A stretch of 64,000 bases of DNA, taken from Paludibacterium paludis. Its GTDB lineage: Bacteria; Pseudomonadota; Gammaproteobacteria; Burkholderiales; Chromobacteriaceae. Under the pieces are notes generated by a model. That model saw only the letters and a program-made list of their open reading frames with translations, did no database searches and was not told the origin of the DNA. The first letter of the stretch is position 1; each line of letters opens with the position of its first letter. Where the stretch lies: NCBI RefSeq assembly GCF_018802605.1, contig NZ_CP069161.1, forward strand, positions 1-64,000, written 5' to 3'. Below, in pieces: positions 53,832 through 63,474 of the stretch. The translations under genes were made by a program, and so were the position numbers.

Positions 53832-55550
53832 ATGACAACTTTGATTTCCTCCCAATCCCTGCAACTCGACACAGCCGACGGCACGCTGTTCGAGGATCTT
53901 TCCTTTACGCTGAATGTCGGCGACCGCATCGGTCTGATCGGTCACAACGGCAGTGGCAAGAGCACGCTGTTGCGCCTGCTCGCCGGCACCCTCGAAGCCA
54001 CTTCCGGCGAAATCCGGCGCGCTCGGCAGTGCCGCATGCAGATCGTCGAACAGCATCTGCCCGCGCGGCTTGGCCGGCTTTCGCTGCGCGACGCGCTGCT
54101 TGACGCGCTCGATTCGCCCGCCGACGCCTGGCGCGCCGACAGCCTGATCGCCGAACTGGGCTTCGCCCCGGAGCATGCCCCGGTGCGGGCCGATGCGCTC
54201 AGCGGCGGGCAGCACTCCCGCCTGCTGATCGGCCGCGCGCTGCTCAAGGAGCCCAATGTGCTGCTGCTGGACGAACCGGGCAACCATCTGGATCTGCCCT
54301 CCATGTTGTGGCTCGAAGGGTTTCTGCAGCGCTTTCGCGGCGGTTTCATCCTGGTCTCCCACGATGCGAGGCTGCTCGACAACGTCACCCGCGCAAGCTG
54401 GATACTGCGCGACCGGCGGCTGTACGCCTTCGACGCCCCCTGCAGCGGGGCGCGCGGCTATCTGGCGCAAATGGACGAGGCCGCGCGCGCGCGCCACGGC
54501 GCCCAGCAAAAAGAAATCGACCGGCTGGCGGCCAGCAGCCGCCGGCTGGCCATCTGGGGCAAAACCTACGACAACGAGGATCTGGCGCGCAAAGCGAAAG
54601 CCATGCAAAAACGCGTCGACGCCCTGAAGGACGAACAGGTGTTCGTGACACGCGGCGCCCCCTGGCGTCTGGTTCTGAGCGGCGAGGCCCTGCCCGGCCG
54701 GCGGCTCCTCGAACTGGACCACCTGGCCGTCCGTCCCGCCGACGGACTTCCCGTCCTGTTCGACACCGGACCGCAGTCGATCCGTTGCGGCGACCGGGTC
54801 GCGCTCATCGGCGCCAACGGCAGCGGCAAATCCTCGCTGCTGCGCCAGTGCTGGCGCGCTCTGGCATCCGGCGGCGAGGACGGCATCGCCTTTCACGGCA
54901 AAGCGGCGATCGGCTATTACGACCAAAGCCTGAAGCAGCTGGACGACGCGGCGTCCCTGAGCGACGCGCTCGAACCGTTCGCCCGGATCGCCGAACAGGA
55001 GCGCCGCAAGGCGCTGATCCGGGCGGGTTTTGCTTACGAGCGCCACGGCCAGACCGTCGCCACGCTTAGCGGCGGCGAGCGTTCGCGCCTGCTGTTTCTC
55101 GCGCTGTCACTGGCGCGCCATCATTTTCTGCTGCTGGACGAGCCGACCAATCACCTGGATCTGGAAGGCAAGGAACAACTGGCCGGCGCGCTCGCGGAAT
55201 TTACCGGGGGATTCTTGCTGGTCTCTCACGAACGGGCCCTGATCGAAGCGGCCTGCCAGCGCTTCTGGGTCGTCAAGGACGGGCGTCTGACCGAATGGCA
55301 GGATGCCGATACCGCTTACCGGAGCCTTGCCGGCACCGGCGAGCCGCGCGCCGCGGCCGATCCGGCCCTCCCCGTACCGGCAACGGGCGAAGCCGCCGCT
55401 AACAGCGAGGAAGCGCTGCTCGCGCGCCTGTACGAACTGGAAGCGGCCCTGGCCGCCGATCTGGCCCGGAAACCCGCGCACCAGAAACCCGCGCGCCAGG
55501 CACAATGGCGTCAGGAAATCCGCCGGTTAGAAGCGCGTCTGGGATGGTAG
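53832..55550 (+). CDS. ABC-F family ATPase
   Basis: 572 residues with two ABC ATPase domains and no membrane segment: Walker A GHNGSGKST (37-45), LSGGQHSR, DEPGNHLD; second Walker A GANGSGKSS, LSGGERSR, DEPTNHLD; linker between them and a charged C-terminal helix. ABC-F proteins act on ribosomes, either in translation quality control or as antibiotic-resistance factors. The first-domain DEPGNHLD variant is unusual (DEPTNHLD is normal). Subfamily not certain. Confidence 0.93.
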   Translation: MTTLISSQSLQLDTADGTLFEDLSFTLNVGDRIGLIGHNGSGKSTLLRLLAGTLEATSGEIRRARQCRMQIVEQHLPARLGRLSLRDALLDALDSPADAWRADSLIAELGFAPEHAPVRADALSGGQHSRLLIGRALLKEPNVLLLDEPGNHLDLPSMLWLEGFLQRFRGGFILVSHDARLLDNVTRASWILRDRRLYAFDAPCSGARGYLAQMDEAARARHGAQQKEIDRLAASSRRLAIWGKTYDNEDLARKAKAMQKRVDALKDEQVFVTRGAPWRLVLSGEALPGRRLLELDHLAVRPADGLPVLFDTGPQSIRCGDRVALIGANGSGKSSLLRQCWRALASGGEDGIAFHGKAAIGYYDQSLKQLDDAASLSDALEPFARIAEQERRKALIRAGFAYERHGQTVATLSGGERSRLLFLALSLARHHFLLLDEPTNHLDLEGKEQLAGALAEFTGGFLLVSHERALIEAACQRFWVVKDGRLTEWQDADTAYRSLAGTGEPRAAADPALPVPATGEAAANSEEALLARLYELEAALAADLARKPAHQKPARQAQWRQEIRRLEARLGW

Positions 55551-55697
55551 GAACAGCGCAATTACCGGCATGTGCCGCCCGATTCCGATACCCTGCGCGA
55601 AAGGGTCGGTTATAGTCGGGCGGTGGCGCCAGACCGGGTTTCTGGCCGGCCGCCGGACGTGGCGGCCCCTGTTAACGCACACAAGAAAGGAAATCGA

Positions 55698-56828
55698 ATG
55701 TCACGTCGCCATGCGCTGCTGATCGCGAGCGCCCTGCTCGGCGGCTGCGCGGTGAAAACACCGCCGGTTGTCCATACACCGCCGCGACCGGTCGAACTGG
55801 CCGCGTTGCCCCCCGCCGCCGACAGCGACCTGCGGGCCGGCTTCGATGTCTGGCGCGAGCATTGCGGCCGGGCGCGCTACGGCGACGCCTGGCAAACGGC
55901 CTGCCGCGAGGCCCGGTCCCTGCCTGACGATGCCGATGCGATCCGCCGCTTTCTGGAACAGCGCATGCAGATCCGGCCGCTGCTGGGCGAGACCGGCGGC
56001 GACACCGGGCTGATCACCGGCTATTACGAACCGGTCTACCGCGGCAGCCTGACGCCGGACAGCGCATTCAAGGTGCCGGTGTACGGCGTGCCGGACGATC
56101 TGGTCACGGTCTCGCTCGCCGGCGTCTATCCGGAGCTGAAGGGCAAGCGGCTGCGCGGCCGGCTGTCCGGGCGCCAAGTGGTGCCCTACGACGATGCCGC
56201 GACCTTGCTGCGCCAGGGAGCGAAAGCGCCGGCGCTCGCCTGGCTGGCAAATCCGATGGATCTGCAGTTCCTGCAGGTTCAGGGTTCCGGACGAATTCGG
56301 CTCGGCAACGGCCGTGAGCTGCGGGTCGGCTATGCCGATCAGAATGGCCATCCTTACCGCCCGATCGGCCGCTGGCTGATCGAGCAGGGCGAACTCAAAC
56401 CCGGCACGGTGACGATGGACAGCATCCGGGCATGGGCCGATGCCCACCCCGCGCGTGTCGCGGACCTCGTGTCGTCCAACCCGAGCTATGTGTTTTTCCG
56501 CACACTGCCCGATAGCGATTCCGGGCCGATCGGCGCGTCGGGCGTTCCGCTGACCGCCGGCTACAGCATCGCCTCCGACCCGACCGTCGTGCCGCCGGGG
56601 AGCCTTGTCTGGCTTGCCACCACCTTTCCGGATGGCCCGCTCCTGACACGCCCCGTCGTCGCCCAGGATACCGGCGGCGCCATCAAGGGCCGCGTCAGGG
56701 CCGATCTGTTCTGGGGGACGGGCGATCAAGCCGGACGCCTCGCCGGACGAATGCAGCAGCCCGGCAGGATGTGGTTGTTCTGGCCGCGCGGGGAGCCTTT
56801 GCCCGACAGTGTCGCCGCCCGGAAGTGA
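55698..56828 (+). CDS. mltA: Membrane-bound lytic murein transglycosylase A
   Basis: 376 residues from ATG 55698 with AAAGGAAA upstream. Lipoprotein signal with lipobox LLGGC (Cys17). MltA barrel with GYYEPVYRGS, VQGSGRIRL and C-terminal 3D domain VVAQDTGGAIKGRVRADLFWG, which holds the catalytic Asp. It cuts peptidoglycan glycan strands to 1,6-anhydro products on the inner face of the outer membrane. Confidence 0.95.
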   Translation: MSRRHALLIASALLGGCAVKTPPVVHTPPRPVELAALPPAADSDLRAGFDVWREHCGRARYGDAWQTACREARSLPDDADAIRRFLEQRMQIRPLLGETGGDTGLITGYYEPVYRGSLTPDSAFKVPVYGVPDDLVTVSLAGVYPELKGKRLRGRLSGRQVVPYDDAATLLRQGAKAPALAWLANPMDLQFLQVQGSGRIRLGNGRELRVGYADQNGHPYRPIGRWLIEQGELKPGTVTMDSIRAWADAHPARVADLVSSNPSYVFFRTLPDSDSGPIGASGVPLTAGYSIASDPTVVPPGSLVWLATTFPDGPLLTRPVVAQDTGGAIKGRVRADLFWGTGDQAGRLAGRMQQPGRMWLFWPRGEPLPDSVAARK

Positions 56829-56837
56829 CACACGGGA

Positions 56838-57023
56838 TCAGCGCCAGTCGCCGTCCTTGCGGCCGGAAAGGGGCGGGAGGCCGTTGCGGGCCATGTCCCG
56901 GTAACGCTCCAGCGCCTCGGTCTCGGCGCGCAGGGTGCGGTTCGTATGTATCGTCATGCCCCGCCACCACAGACGGGCGAGATGGCCAAGCCAGTTCAGG
57001 GGAAACGGACGGTCGGATTTCAT
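56838..57023 (-). CDS. Small conserved-looking hypothetical protein
   Basis: 61 residues with GAGGA 7 bases before its ATG. Basic, with a Trp-rich N-terminal half (LNWLGHLARLWWRGM) and an acidic/basic helical tail (RTLRAETEALERYRDM). It is not antisense to another gene, lying alone between convergent mltA and divergent MocR-type gene. Family unknown; slight resemblance to DUF1127-type small proteins. Confidence 0.6.
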   Translation of the reverse strand: MKSDRPFPLNWLGHLARLWWRGMTIHTNRTLRAETEALERYRDMARNGLPPLSGRKDGDWR

Positions 57024-57127
57024 GGAAATGTCCTCGTGATGTTGTTATTGCTACCCCATCAGCGTAGACTGTAAGTGGATCATCAAGAAGCGCCACAATA
57101 ACGTTTTTTCAATGGACCACTTGCCCG

Positions 57128-58591
57128 ATGCGCACGATCAAAACCCCGGATTTTCCCCTGCTAGAACCCGCAGGCCCGGTGCCGATGACCCGCCAGGATC
57201 AGGTGTACCGCAGTCTGCGCCAGGCCATCGCCAGCGGCCGCCTGGCGCGGGGCTCGCAGGTGCCGTCCAGCCGGGAACTGTCCACGCGCTGGAAGCTGTC
57301 GCGCGGCACGGTGGAGCAGGCCTACGAACGGCTGTGCATCGAAGGCTACCTTGACCGGCGGCGCGGCGCGGGCACCTTCGTCGCGGCCAGCCTGCCCGAG
57401 CATTTTCTGGTGCCGGATACCCCGTGCCGGGTGCCATGCGGCCCCGGCGGAACCCCCTCCGCGCCGTTGCCGTCCCCGGCCTCGCTCAATCATTGCAGCT
57501 CGCTGCGCCTTGGCGACGCCTTCGCCTCGCCACTCGCCGATCCGCTGCTGCTGGACATGGACAAATGGCGCCGCCACCTGACCCAGGCCACGCGCCGCAT
57601 CCATCCGGCCGACATGCATCTGATGGACAGCGCGGGTCTCGCGGCGCTCAGGGAGGCCATCGTCGGGTACGTGAAAACCCTGCGCGGCATCGACTGCGAT
57701 CCGGACGACGTGGTGGTCACCACCGGTATCCGGCAATCCATCAGCCTGGTGTCGGGCATGCTCGCCCCCCCGGACAACCTCGTGCACATCGAGGACCCGG
57801 GCTATCTGTTGACCCGGCGGCTGTTCGAGGCGCGCCACCTGCGCGTGCTTCCCGCGCCGGTGGACGAAGAGGGGATTCGCGTGTCCACCCTGGACGAGCG
57901 CGCCGCCGCGGTTTACGTGACCCCCGCGCACCAGTCGCCCCTGGGGGTCACCATGAGCGCCTCGCGCCGCGCCGAACTGCTCGGCTGGGCGCGAAAGCAT
58001 GGCGCGCTGATCATCGAAGACGATTACGACAGCGAGTACAGCTATCTCAAATCGCCGCCCCCGGCCCTCAAATCCAGCGACCGGGACGACCATGTGCTGT
58101 TTTGCAGCAGCTTCAACAAGGTGCTGTATTCGGCCTTGCGCATCGGGTTCATGATTCCGCCTCGCGCCTGGCGCGACGACCTGATCCACCAGCTGCGGGC
58201 CACCGGCGCCCAGCCCGGCCAGATCGAACAGCAGGCGCTGGCCTCGATGATCGCCAGCGGCGACATCTACGCGCATATCCGCCAGAGCCGGCGAGTCTAC
58301 GAGCGGCGGCGCGATATCGTGCTGCAGGCGCTCTCGCGCTGGATCGACAAATCGCACATCGCCGGCGAGCACTGCGGCTTCCATTTCGTGATCCGCCTGC
58401 CCGCCGGCATGGACGATGCCGCGCTATCGCGGGAACTGGCCCGCGCGGGGCTGTATCTGCGCCCCGTGTCCGACTACGCGATCGTGCCGCGGCTGTCCGG
58501 CCTGCTCGTTGGATTCGCCTCGGTGCCGGATGCGGAGCTGGCCGACGCGGCCGAACGACTGGGCCGGGAACTGGCCGCGCGCGGGATGTGA
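57128..58591 (+). CDS. MocR/PdxR-type GntR-aminotransferase regulator
   Basis: 487 residues: N-terminal GntR winged helix (about 20-95, QVPSSRELSTRWKLSRGTVEQAYERL) joined to a class I aminotransferase-like domain with PLP lysine in SSFNKVLYSALRIGF and IIEDDYDSEY. MocR proteins sense PLP or amino-compound adducts and often regulate a divergent gene. Only the 61-residue ORF is divergent here, so the target may be that or distant. Confidence 0.93.
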   Translation: MRTIKTPDFPLLEPAGPVPMTRQDQVYRSLRQAIASGRLARGSQVPSSRELSTRWKLSRGTVEQAYERLCIEGYLDRRRGAGTFVAASLPEHFLVPDTPCRVPCGPGGTPSAPLPSPASLNHCSSLRLGDAFASPLADPLLLDMDKWRRHLTQATRRIHPADMHLMDSAGLAALREAIVGYVKTLRGIDCDPDDVVVTTGIRQSISLVSGMLAPPDNLVHIEDPGYLLTRRLFEARHLRVLPAPVDEEGIRVSTLDERAAAVYVTPAHQSPLGVTMSASRRAELLGWARKHGALIIEDDYDSEYSYLKSPPPALKSSDRDDHVLFCSSFNKVLYSALRIGFMIPPRAWRDDLIHQLRATGAQPGQIEQQALASMIASGDIYAHIRQSRRVYERRRDIVLQALSRWIDKSHIAGEHCGFHFVIRLPAGMDDAALSRELARAGLYLRPVSDYAIVPRLSGLLVGFASVPDAELADAAERLGRELAARGM

Positions 58592-58609
58592 GCCACACGG
58601 GCAAAAAAA

Positions 58610-58628
58610 GACCGGCGCGGGGCCGGTC
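58610..58628 (-). terminator. Rho-independent terminator of the htpX-alx unit
   Basis: GACCGGC / GCCGGTC, 5-base loop, and seven T on the minus strand, 28 bases past the alx stop. Confidence 0.85.
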
Positions 58629-58656
58629 AACGGGGCACAACACAGGCTGAAGAAAA

Positions 58657-59628
58657 CTAGTGTTTCGTACGGTGCAGCGAATACAGCACGCCGCCGGCGA
58701 GCAGGCCGAGCGTCACCGTCAGCGAGACTGGCGGGGTGATGTGGAATCCCACCCACTGCTGATCATGCAGGTAGGTCAGCCCCACCTTCGTGCCGATGAA
58801 CACCAGCACCAGCGACAGCGCGTATTTCAGATAGTGGAAGCGCTCCACCATCGCCGACAGGGCGAAATACAGGGCGCGCAGCCCGAGAATCGCGAAAATG
58901 TTCGAGGTGTAGACCAGGAACGGGTCCTGGGTGATGGCGAAAATCGCCGGAATGCTGTCCACCGCGAACACCAGGTCGGCCGTCTCCACCAGAATCAGCG
59001 TCAGGAACAGCGGGGTCGCCCACCAGCCGGGCGCCAGTCCGTGCGCCTCGCCGCGCACCACGAACGCTTTGCCGACCAGCGTCGGCGTCAGGCGCAAGTG
59101 GCCACGCAAAAAACGGTAGACGCGGTTTTCCTCGAGGGGGCGCGGCGTGTCGTCGGCGAACAGCATCTTCACGCCGGTCACGATGAGGAACAGGCCGAAC
59201 AGCAGCAGCACCCACTGGAATTTCGCCACCAGGAAGGCGCCCAGGCCGATCATCACCGCGCGCATCACGATCACGCCGAGAATGCCCCAGAACAGCACCC
59301 GGTGCTGCAGGGCGCGCGGAATCCCCATCCCCCCGAAAATCAGCGCCATCACGAAGATGTTGTCCATCGACAGCGACTTTTCCACGAGATAGCCGGTGAG
59401 ATACTGCATGCCGGCATCGGCGCCCCGGTACCAGGCCACCCAGCCGCCGAACGCGAGGCCGGCGGCGATGTAGAACGCCGACAGCTTGAGGCTTTCGGAC
59501 ACCGAAATCTCGTGCTGGTCCTTGTGCAGGACACCCAGGTCGAACGCCAGGAGCACCAGAACCAGCACCATGAACATCAGCCACACCCAGAGCGGGTAGC
59601 CGGCCCACAAGGTCGTCAAGGCTTCCAA
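58657..59628 (-). CDS. alx: Alx/TerC-family membrane protein
   Basis: 323 residues, the size of E. coli Alx (321), with about nine membrane segments and the TerC acidic motifs EKSLSMDNIFV and ETADLVFAVDSIPAI. Alx-type proteins export manganese. It follows htpX by 16 bases, so they form one transcript, closed by the terminator at 58610. The E. coli gene has an Mn/pH-responsive leader; there is no room for one here between htpX and alx. Confidence 0.92.
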   Translation of the reverse strand: MEALTTLWAGYPLWVWLMFMVLVLVLLAFDLGVLHKDQHEISVSESLKLSAFYIAAGLAFGGWVAWYRGADAGMQYLTGYLVEKSLSMDNIFVMALIFGGMGIPRALQHRVLFWGILGVIVMRAVMIGLGAFLVAKFQWVLLLFGLFLIVTGVKMLFADDTPRPLEENRVYRFLRGHLRLTPTLVGKAFVVRGEAHGLAPGWWATPLFLTLILVETADLVFAVDSIPAIFAITQDPFLVYTSNIFAILGLRALYFALSAMVERFHYLKYALSLVLVFIGTKVGLTYLHDQQWVGFHITPPVSLTVTLGLLAGGVLYSLHRTKH

Positions 59629-59644
59629 AAGCGGCGTCTCCTTA

Positions 59645-60526
59645 TTAAACGGCGCGGCGAGCGCTCAGCGCTTCGATGCGCGACTCAAGGCTCGGATGGC
59701 TGGAAAACAGCGCGACCAGACCTTCGCGTCCCGAGATCCCCGAGGCGGCCATGGAGGCCGGCAAGGCGCCGCTGTCCATCCCGCCAAGACGGCGCAGCGC
59801 CGCCACCATCGGCTCGGGGCTGCCCAGGAGGGCCGCGGCGCCGGCATCCGCGCGGTATTCGCGCTGACGCGAGAAGTACATGACCACGGCAGAGGCGAGG
59901 ATGCCGAACAGGATCTCGCACACCACCACGGTGACGAAATAGCCGATGCCGGTGCCGCTCGATTCGCTGTCCTTGTTGAGCGCCTTGTCGACGAAAAAGC
60001 CCACCACGCGCGCCAGGAAGAACACGAAGGTGTTGACCACACCCTGGATCAGCGTCAGCGTCACCATGTCGCCGTTGGCGATGTGCGCCACTTCGTGAGC
60101 GAGCACCGCTTCGACTTCCTTCTCGTTCATGTTGGCCAGCAGGCCCGTGGACACCGCCACCAGCGAACTGTTGCGGCTCGCGCCGGTCGCGAACGCGTTC
60201 GGCTCGCCCTCGTAGATCGCCACTTCCGGCATCGCCAGCCCGGCGCGGTCGCTGAGCTTCTGAACCGTGAACATCAGCCAGCGCTCCGTCTCGTTGGACG
60301 GCTGCTCGATGACGCGCGCGCCGGTCGACCACTTGGCCATGGTCTTGGACAACAGCAGCGAAATGAAGGCGCCGCCAAACCCCATCAGCGCCGAAAACGC
60401 CAGCAACGTGGTCAGGTTCAACCCGCCGCCGGACACGAAGCGGTTAAGGCCCAGCAAATGGGCGGCCACCGAGAGCACCAGCATCACCGCGATGTTGGTG
60501 ACGATCAGAAGAATCACGCGTTTCAT
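59645..60526 (-). CDS. htpX: Protease HtpX
   Basis: 293 residues from ATG 60526 (AAGGA upstream). Inner-membrane zinc metalloprotease with two N-terminal membrane segments, the active site HEVAH (144-148) and further hydrophobic segments. It degrades misfolded membrane proteins together with FtsH. In E. coli it is under CpxR/heat control; here it leads an htpX-alx unit divergent from the nhaR-like gene. Confidence 0.96.
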   Translation of the reverse strand: MKRVILLIVTNIAVMLVLSVAAHLLGLNRFVSGGGLNLTTLLAFSALMGFGGAFISLLLSKTMAKWSTGARVIEQPSNETERWLMFTVQKLSDRAGLAMPEVAIYEGEPNAFATGASRNSSLVAVSTGLLANMNEKEVEAVLAHEVAHIANGDMVTLTLIQGVVNTFVFFLARVVGFFVDKALNKDSESSGTGIGYFVTVVVCEILFGILASAVVMYFSRQREYRADAGAAALLGSPEPMVAALRRLGGMDSGALPASMAASGISGREGLVALFSSHPSLESRIEALSARRAV

Positions 60527-60628
60527 GTGAGTCGTCCTTGAAAGTAATAACGTGAAGTGCAGCATAGATGAATTTAAGGCACGAATAAATCGAATATAAT
60601 CGGAAGATCAGTACGAAAATTTCGAATC

Positions 60629-61534
60629 ATGACCGGCAAACTGAATTACAAGCATTTGCGCTACTTCTGGGCTGTGGCCCGCGAAGGGAGCGTCAGCGGC
60701 GCGGCCCGCTCGCTCGGCATGAGCGCCCAGACGGTCAGCGGCCAGATCTCGCGTCTCGAGCAGACGCTCGGGCAGGCGCTGTTCACGCTGGAAGGGCGGC
60801 GCCTGGCGCTCACCGACGCCGGCCGCCTGGCCCTGCGCTACGCGGACACGATTTTTCAGTTGGGGGAGGAACTGGAGGATTCGCTGCAGCAGGGCGAACT
60901 GACCCACAGTGTGCGCTTCACGGTCGGTATCGCCGATGTCGTGCCCAAGACCGTCTCCTGCCGACTGCTCGCACCGGCCATCGAAGGCCGTCATCCGGTG
61001 CGGCTGCGCTGCCTGGAAGGCGATTTCGACGATCTGTTGAGCGATCTGGCGCTGCACCGTCTGGACATGGTGCTCACCGACCGGCCGGTGCCGTCCGGCG
61101 CCCAGCAGCAATTCCGCTCGTTCCTGCTGGCCCGCTGTCCGGTCATGCTGTTCGGCGCGGGCGAGCTGGCCGACCGCTACCGGGAAGACTTCCCCGGGAG
61201 GCTCGACGGTGCGCCGATGCTGCTGCCGACCCGCGGCAACGTGCTGCGCAGCCAGCTTGACCAATGGCTCGACAGCGAAGGACTACGGGTCGATATCCGC
61301 GCGGAATTCGAGGACGGCGCGCTGCTCAACACCTTCGGCCGTCAGGGACTCGGCCTGTTCCCGGCCTCGGCGTTCGACGCCGCCGATATCGCCGAAACCT
61401 TCGCCGCCGGCCTCATCGGTCATGTTCCTGGGGTGTTCGAGCATTACTATGCCATCACCCACGCGCGCAAACTGCAGCATGTCGGCGTGGAGGCCGTACT
61501 CGCCTCGGCCATGCCGGAACAGGGCGCTTCGTGA
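60629..61534 (+). CDS. nhaR: LysR-family regulator, NhaR-like
   Basis: 301 residues with the NhaR-type start LNYKHLRYFWAVAREGSVS, HTH (AARSLGMSAQTVSGQISRLE) and substrate domain. E. coli NhaR activates nhaA in response to sodium and also pga. No nhaA lies in the window. The divergent htpX-alx unit, about 103 bases away, is a candidate target. The family match is good, but the ligand is inferred. Confidence 0.88.
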   Translation: MTGKLNYKHLRYFWAVAREGSVSGAARSLGMSAQTVSGQISRLEQTLGQALFTLEGRRLALTDAGRLALRYADTIFQLGEELEDSLQQGELTHSVRFTVGIADVVPKTVSCRLLAPAIEGRHPVRLRCLEGDFDDLLSDLALHRLDMVLTDRPVPSGAQQQFRSFLLARCPVMLFGAGELADRYREDFPGRLDGAPMLLPTRGNVLRSQLDQWLDSEGLRVDIRAEFEDGALLNTFGRQGLGLFPASAFDAADIAETFAAGLIGHVPGVFEHYYAITHARKLQHVGVEAVLASAMPEQGAS

Positions 61535-61578
61535 GGCGATCCCCTCTGAAAAAACCTGCGACATCAGTCACTTAACAT

Positions 61579-61606
61579 TTGCATTTTGTAGCATGGTTGC
61601 TATTGT
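61579..61606 (+). promoter_or_regulatory. Candidate promoter of the lipase gene
   Basis: TTGCAT, 16-base spacer, TATTGT, 49 bases before the lipase ATG. Fair match to sigma-70 consensus. Confidence 0.4.
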
Positions 61607-61654
61607 CATCCTCATAAACAAGGCTTTCGCCGCACAACACACGAGGAGAGAACC

Positions 61655-62584
61655 ATGAAACGCATCATCCCGCTGCTGTCCATCCTGCTCGCGCTTTGTA
61701 CTGTGTTCTTGAGCCCGCCTTCCTTGGCGGGCGACTATACCCGCACCCGCTATCCCATCGTACTGGTGCACGGTCTGTTCGGTTTCGACACGGCGCTGGG
61801 TCTCGATTATTTCTACGGCATCCCCGCCGAATTGCGCGAGGGCGGCGCCAGGGTCTTCGTCGCCCAGGTCTCGGCCACCAACAGCAACGAAGTGCGCGGC
61901 GAGCAACTGCTCGCCGAAGTCGAGCGCATTCTCGCGATGACCGGCGCCGACAAGGTCAACCTGATCGGCCACAGCCAGGGCGCGCCGACAGTGCGCTACG
62001 TGGCCGCCGTGCGCCCGGATATCGTGGCGTCGGCGACCTCGGTGGGCGGTGTCAACGGCGGCTCCCGCGTCGCGGACCTGCTGCGCGCCGCCGCTCCTCC
62101 CGGATCACCCGCCGAAGCACTGGCGGCCAGGCTGGCCGGCACGCTCGCCAAACTGATCAGCCTTGTGTCGGGCAACCCTTCGCTGCCCCAGGTGCCGACC
62201 GCGGCGCTGAACTCGCTGACCACGGCGGGAATGGAGCGCTTCAACCGGCGCTTCCCCGAAGGCCTGCCCGCCAGCCGCTGCGGTGAAGGCGCCCACGAAA
62301 CCGGTGGCGTGCGTTACTACTCGTGGAGCGGCACCAGCGGCCTGACCAACGTGCTCGATATCACCGACCCGGGCATCGGCATCCTGAGTCTGGTGCACGG
62401 CGAGGCCAACGACGGGCTGGTGAGCCGCTGCTCAAGCCATCTGGGTCAGGTCATCCGCAGCAATTACGCGATGAATCATCTCGATGAGGTCAATCAGATG
62501 GTCGGTCTGGTCAACCTCTTCGAGATCAGCCCGGTCACGCTGTTCCGCCAGCACGCCAATCGGCTGAAGGAAGCCGGACTGTGA
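61655..62584 (+). CDS. lipA: Secreted triacylglycerol lipase (family I.1/I.2)
   Basis: 309 residues with signal peptide (ending SLAG near 26), oxyanion region VLVHGLFG (37-44) and nucleophile Ser107 in GHSQG. The Asp of HGEANDGLV and the His of MNHLDEVNQ complete the triad. Two cysteines (SRCGEGA and SRCSSH) can form the known disulphide. GAGGAG precedes the ATG. It needs the foldase encoded next, and probably leaves the cell by type II secretion. Confidence 0.95.
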   Translation: MKRIIPLLSILLALCTVFLSPPSLAGDYTRTRYPIVLVHGLFGFDTALGLDYFYGIPAELREGGARVFVAQVSATNSNEVRGEQLLAEVERILAMTGADKVNLIGHSQGAPTVRYVAAVRPDIVASATSVGGVNGGSRVADLLRAAAPPGSPAEALAARLAGTLAKLISLVSGNPSLPQVPTAALNSLTTAGMERFNRRFPEGLPASRCGEGAHETGGVRYYSWSGTSGLTNVLDITDPGIGILSLVHGEANDGLVSRCSSHLGQVIRSNYAMNHLDEVNQMVGLVNLFEISPVTLFRQHANRLKEAGL

Positions 62585-63474
62585 CATTCGCGGGACGATT
62601 CGCCGTCGCCGTGCTCGCGCTCGCGGTGGCGGCCATGATCTTCTGGCCCGGGCGGGACGACCCGCCGCCCCGTTCCGAATCGACCGGCGTGGCGTTGTCC
62701 CAGCAGGGCACCCAACCCGACGGCGCGGCGCGCGAAGCGCATGGCCGGCCGGTGGCCGACGCGGCGCTGCGCCGGCTGTTCGACTATCACCTCGCCGCGC
62801 TGGGCGAAAAAAGCGCCGCGGCGATCCGTCAGTCGCTCGCCGCGGCGCTGCCCGCCGGCCTTGACGCGCGGGCGCGCGGGGCGGTGCTCGACCTGTTCGA
62901 CCGCTACCGTGCGTACAAGCAGGCCGTCGCCGCCCGAACGCCGGGTGCCGAAGAGTCGATGAAAGCCCGCCTCGACGCGATGCGTGCGCTGCGCGGGCGT
63001 TTTTTCCGGGAAGAGGAGGCGCGGGGGCTGTTCGGCGACAGTGACCGCTTCGACGATTTCAGCCTCGGGCTTCTGGCGATCCGCGCGGATCCCTCGCTCA
63101 GCGCCCAGGAAAAGACGCGCCGCGCCGGGGAGCTCGAGGCGGCCTTGCCGGCCGCCATGCAAGAAGCCCGGCGCGAGGCGGTGGCGCACACGGCGCTCGC
63201 CGACCAGGAGGCCGCGCTGCTGTCGCAAGGCGGCGGCGACGACGACCTTTACCGGCTGCGCAGCCGCGTGGCGGGCCAGGCCGCGGCCGGACGGCTCGCG
63301 GAAATGGACCGCCGGCAAACCGACTGGCAAAACCGCATCGCCGCCTACCGCGCCGAACGGGAACGCCTGGCCGGCAATGCCCGGCTCAGCCCCGCCGAGC
63401 GCGAGACGGCGCTGGCGGACTATGCCCTGGCGCATTTCGACAGCCACGAACGCCGACGGCTCGCGGCCTATTGA
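62581..63474 (+). CDS. lifO: Lipase-specific foldase Lif
   Basis: 297 residues, anchored by an N-terminal membrane segment (about 5-23) with the rest in the periplasm. It carries the foldase motif RxxFDYxLxALGE (RRLFDYHLAALGE), the hallmark of steric lipase chaperones. GTG start overlaps the lipase stop by GTGA, so the two are coupled. It also overlaps the convergent hydrolase gene by 7 bases at the 3' ends. Confidence 0.94.
   Translation: MTFAGRFAVAVLALAVAAMIFWPGRDDPPPRSESTGVALSQQGTQPDGAAREAHGRPVADAALRRLFDYHLAALGEKSAAAIRQSLAAALPAGLDARARGAVLDLFDRYRAYKQAVAARTPGAEESMKARLDAMRALRGRFFREEEARGLFGDSDRFDDFSLGLLAIRADPSLSAQEKTRRAGELEAALPAAMQEARREAVAHTALADQEAALLSQGGGDDDLYRLRSRVAGQAAAGRLAEMDRRQTDWQNRIAAYRAERERLAGNARLSPAERETALADYALAHFDSHERRRLAAY

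Noticed and set aside
59629..59644. Manganese riboswitch (yybP-ykoY) before alx
   Set aside because: Only 16 bases separate htpX and alx, too short for the element.
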